A DNA stretch of 5,118 nucleotides from an uncultured Christensenella sp. (GTDB taxonomy: Bacteria > Bacillota > Clostridia > Christensenellales > Borkfalkiaceae), in contig CAJTVA010000073.1 in assembly GCA_910579585.1 (NCBI GenBank), positions 1 to 5,118 on the forward strand, read 5' to 3'. The notes under the pieces were generated by a model, which saw only the letters and a program-made list of their open reading frames with translations, ran no database searches and was not told the DNA's origin. This document shows, in pieces, positions 5,098 through 5,118 of the stretch (its first letter is position 1; each line of letters begins with the position of its first letter). The position numbers were made by a program, and so were the translations under genes.

Positions 5098-5118
5098 GGA
5101 GCGGGCGGCTTTTTAAGC

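Noticed and set aside
5098..5118. Terminator of the surface-protein gene
   Set aside because: GCGGGCGGC followed by five T resembles the 3' half of a terminator, but no complementary arm is found upstream and the window ends at once.

Overview
This 5.1 kb window looks like chromosomal DNA of a moderate-GC anaerobic Firmicute, most likely a gut Clostridia or Christensenellales-type lineage. The evidence is indirect. There is a clostridial-style small P-loop protein, a subgroup Ib aspartate aminotransferase, a Cys-rich plus BspA-type leucine-rich-repeat surface protein, and GGAGG ribosome sites. No RNA gene, CRISPR array, transposase or phage gene is visible.

Layout. Bases 1-80 hold a probable minus-strand promoter and a ribosome-site-like sequence for a gene beyond the left edge. 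Three genes then lie on the minus strand, read right to left: an aspartate/prephenate-type aminotransferase (3685 to 2483), an orphan P-loop NTPase-like protein (2231 to 1824) and threonine synthase thrC (1565 to 81). They are separated by gaps of about 250 bases filled with inverted repeats, so they look like neighbouring transcription units rather than a tight operon. The gap 1566-1823 holds a hairpin abutting the thrC ribosome site, several palindromes and a terminator-like hairpin for the P-loop gene. The gap 2232-2482 holds the P-loop gene's promoter and a structured element that may be a dispersed repeat.

A divergent intergenic region (3686-3912) carries a good sigma-A promoter for the aminotransferase and a second promoter facing right. 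The right-facing promoter is followed within a few bases by a perfect intrinsic terminator, before the start of the plus-strand gene (3913-5097). That gene encodes an exported protein: N-terminal hydrophobic anchor, acidic Pro/Asp/Glu stalk, CxxC-bearing Cys module, then about six BspA-type LRRs. Bases 5098-5118 show nothing assignable.

Functional link. The aminotransferase (aspartate synthesis, by family) and ThrC (last step of threonine synthesis) sit at opposite ends of the aspartate-to-threonine route, so co-location is sensible but may be incidental. Nothing in the window is clearly a new multi-gene system. The items most worth a second look are the promoter-terminator-gene leader of the surface protein, the two structured intergenic elements and the uncharacterised P-loop protein.
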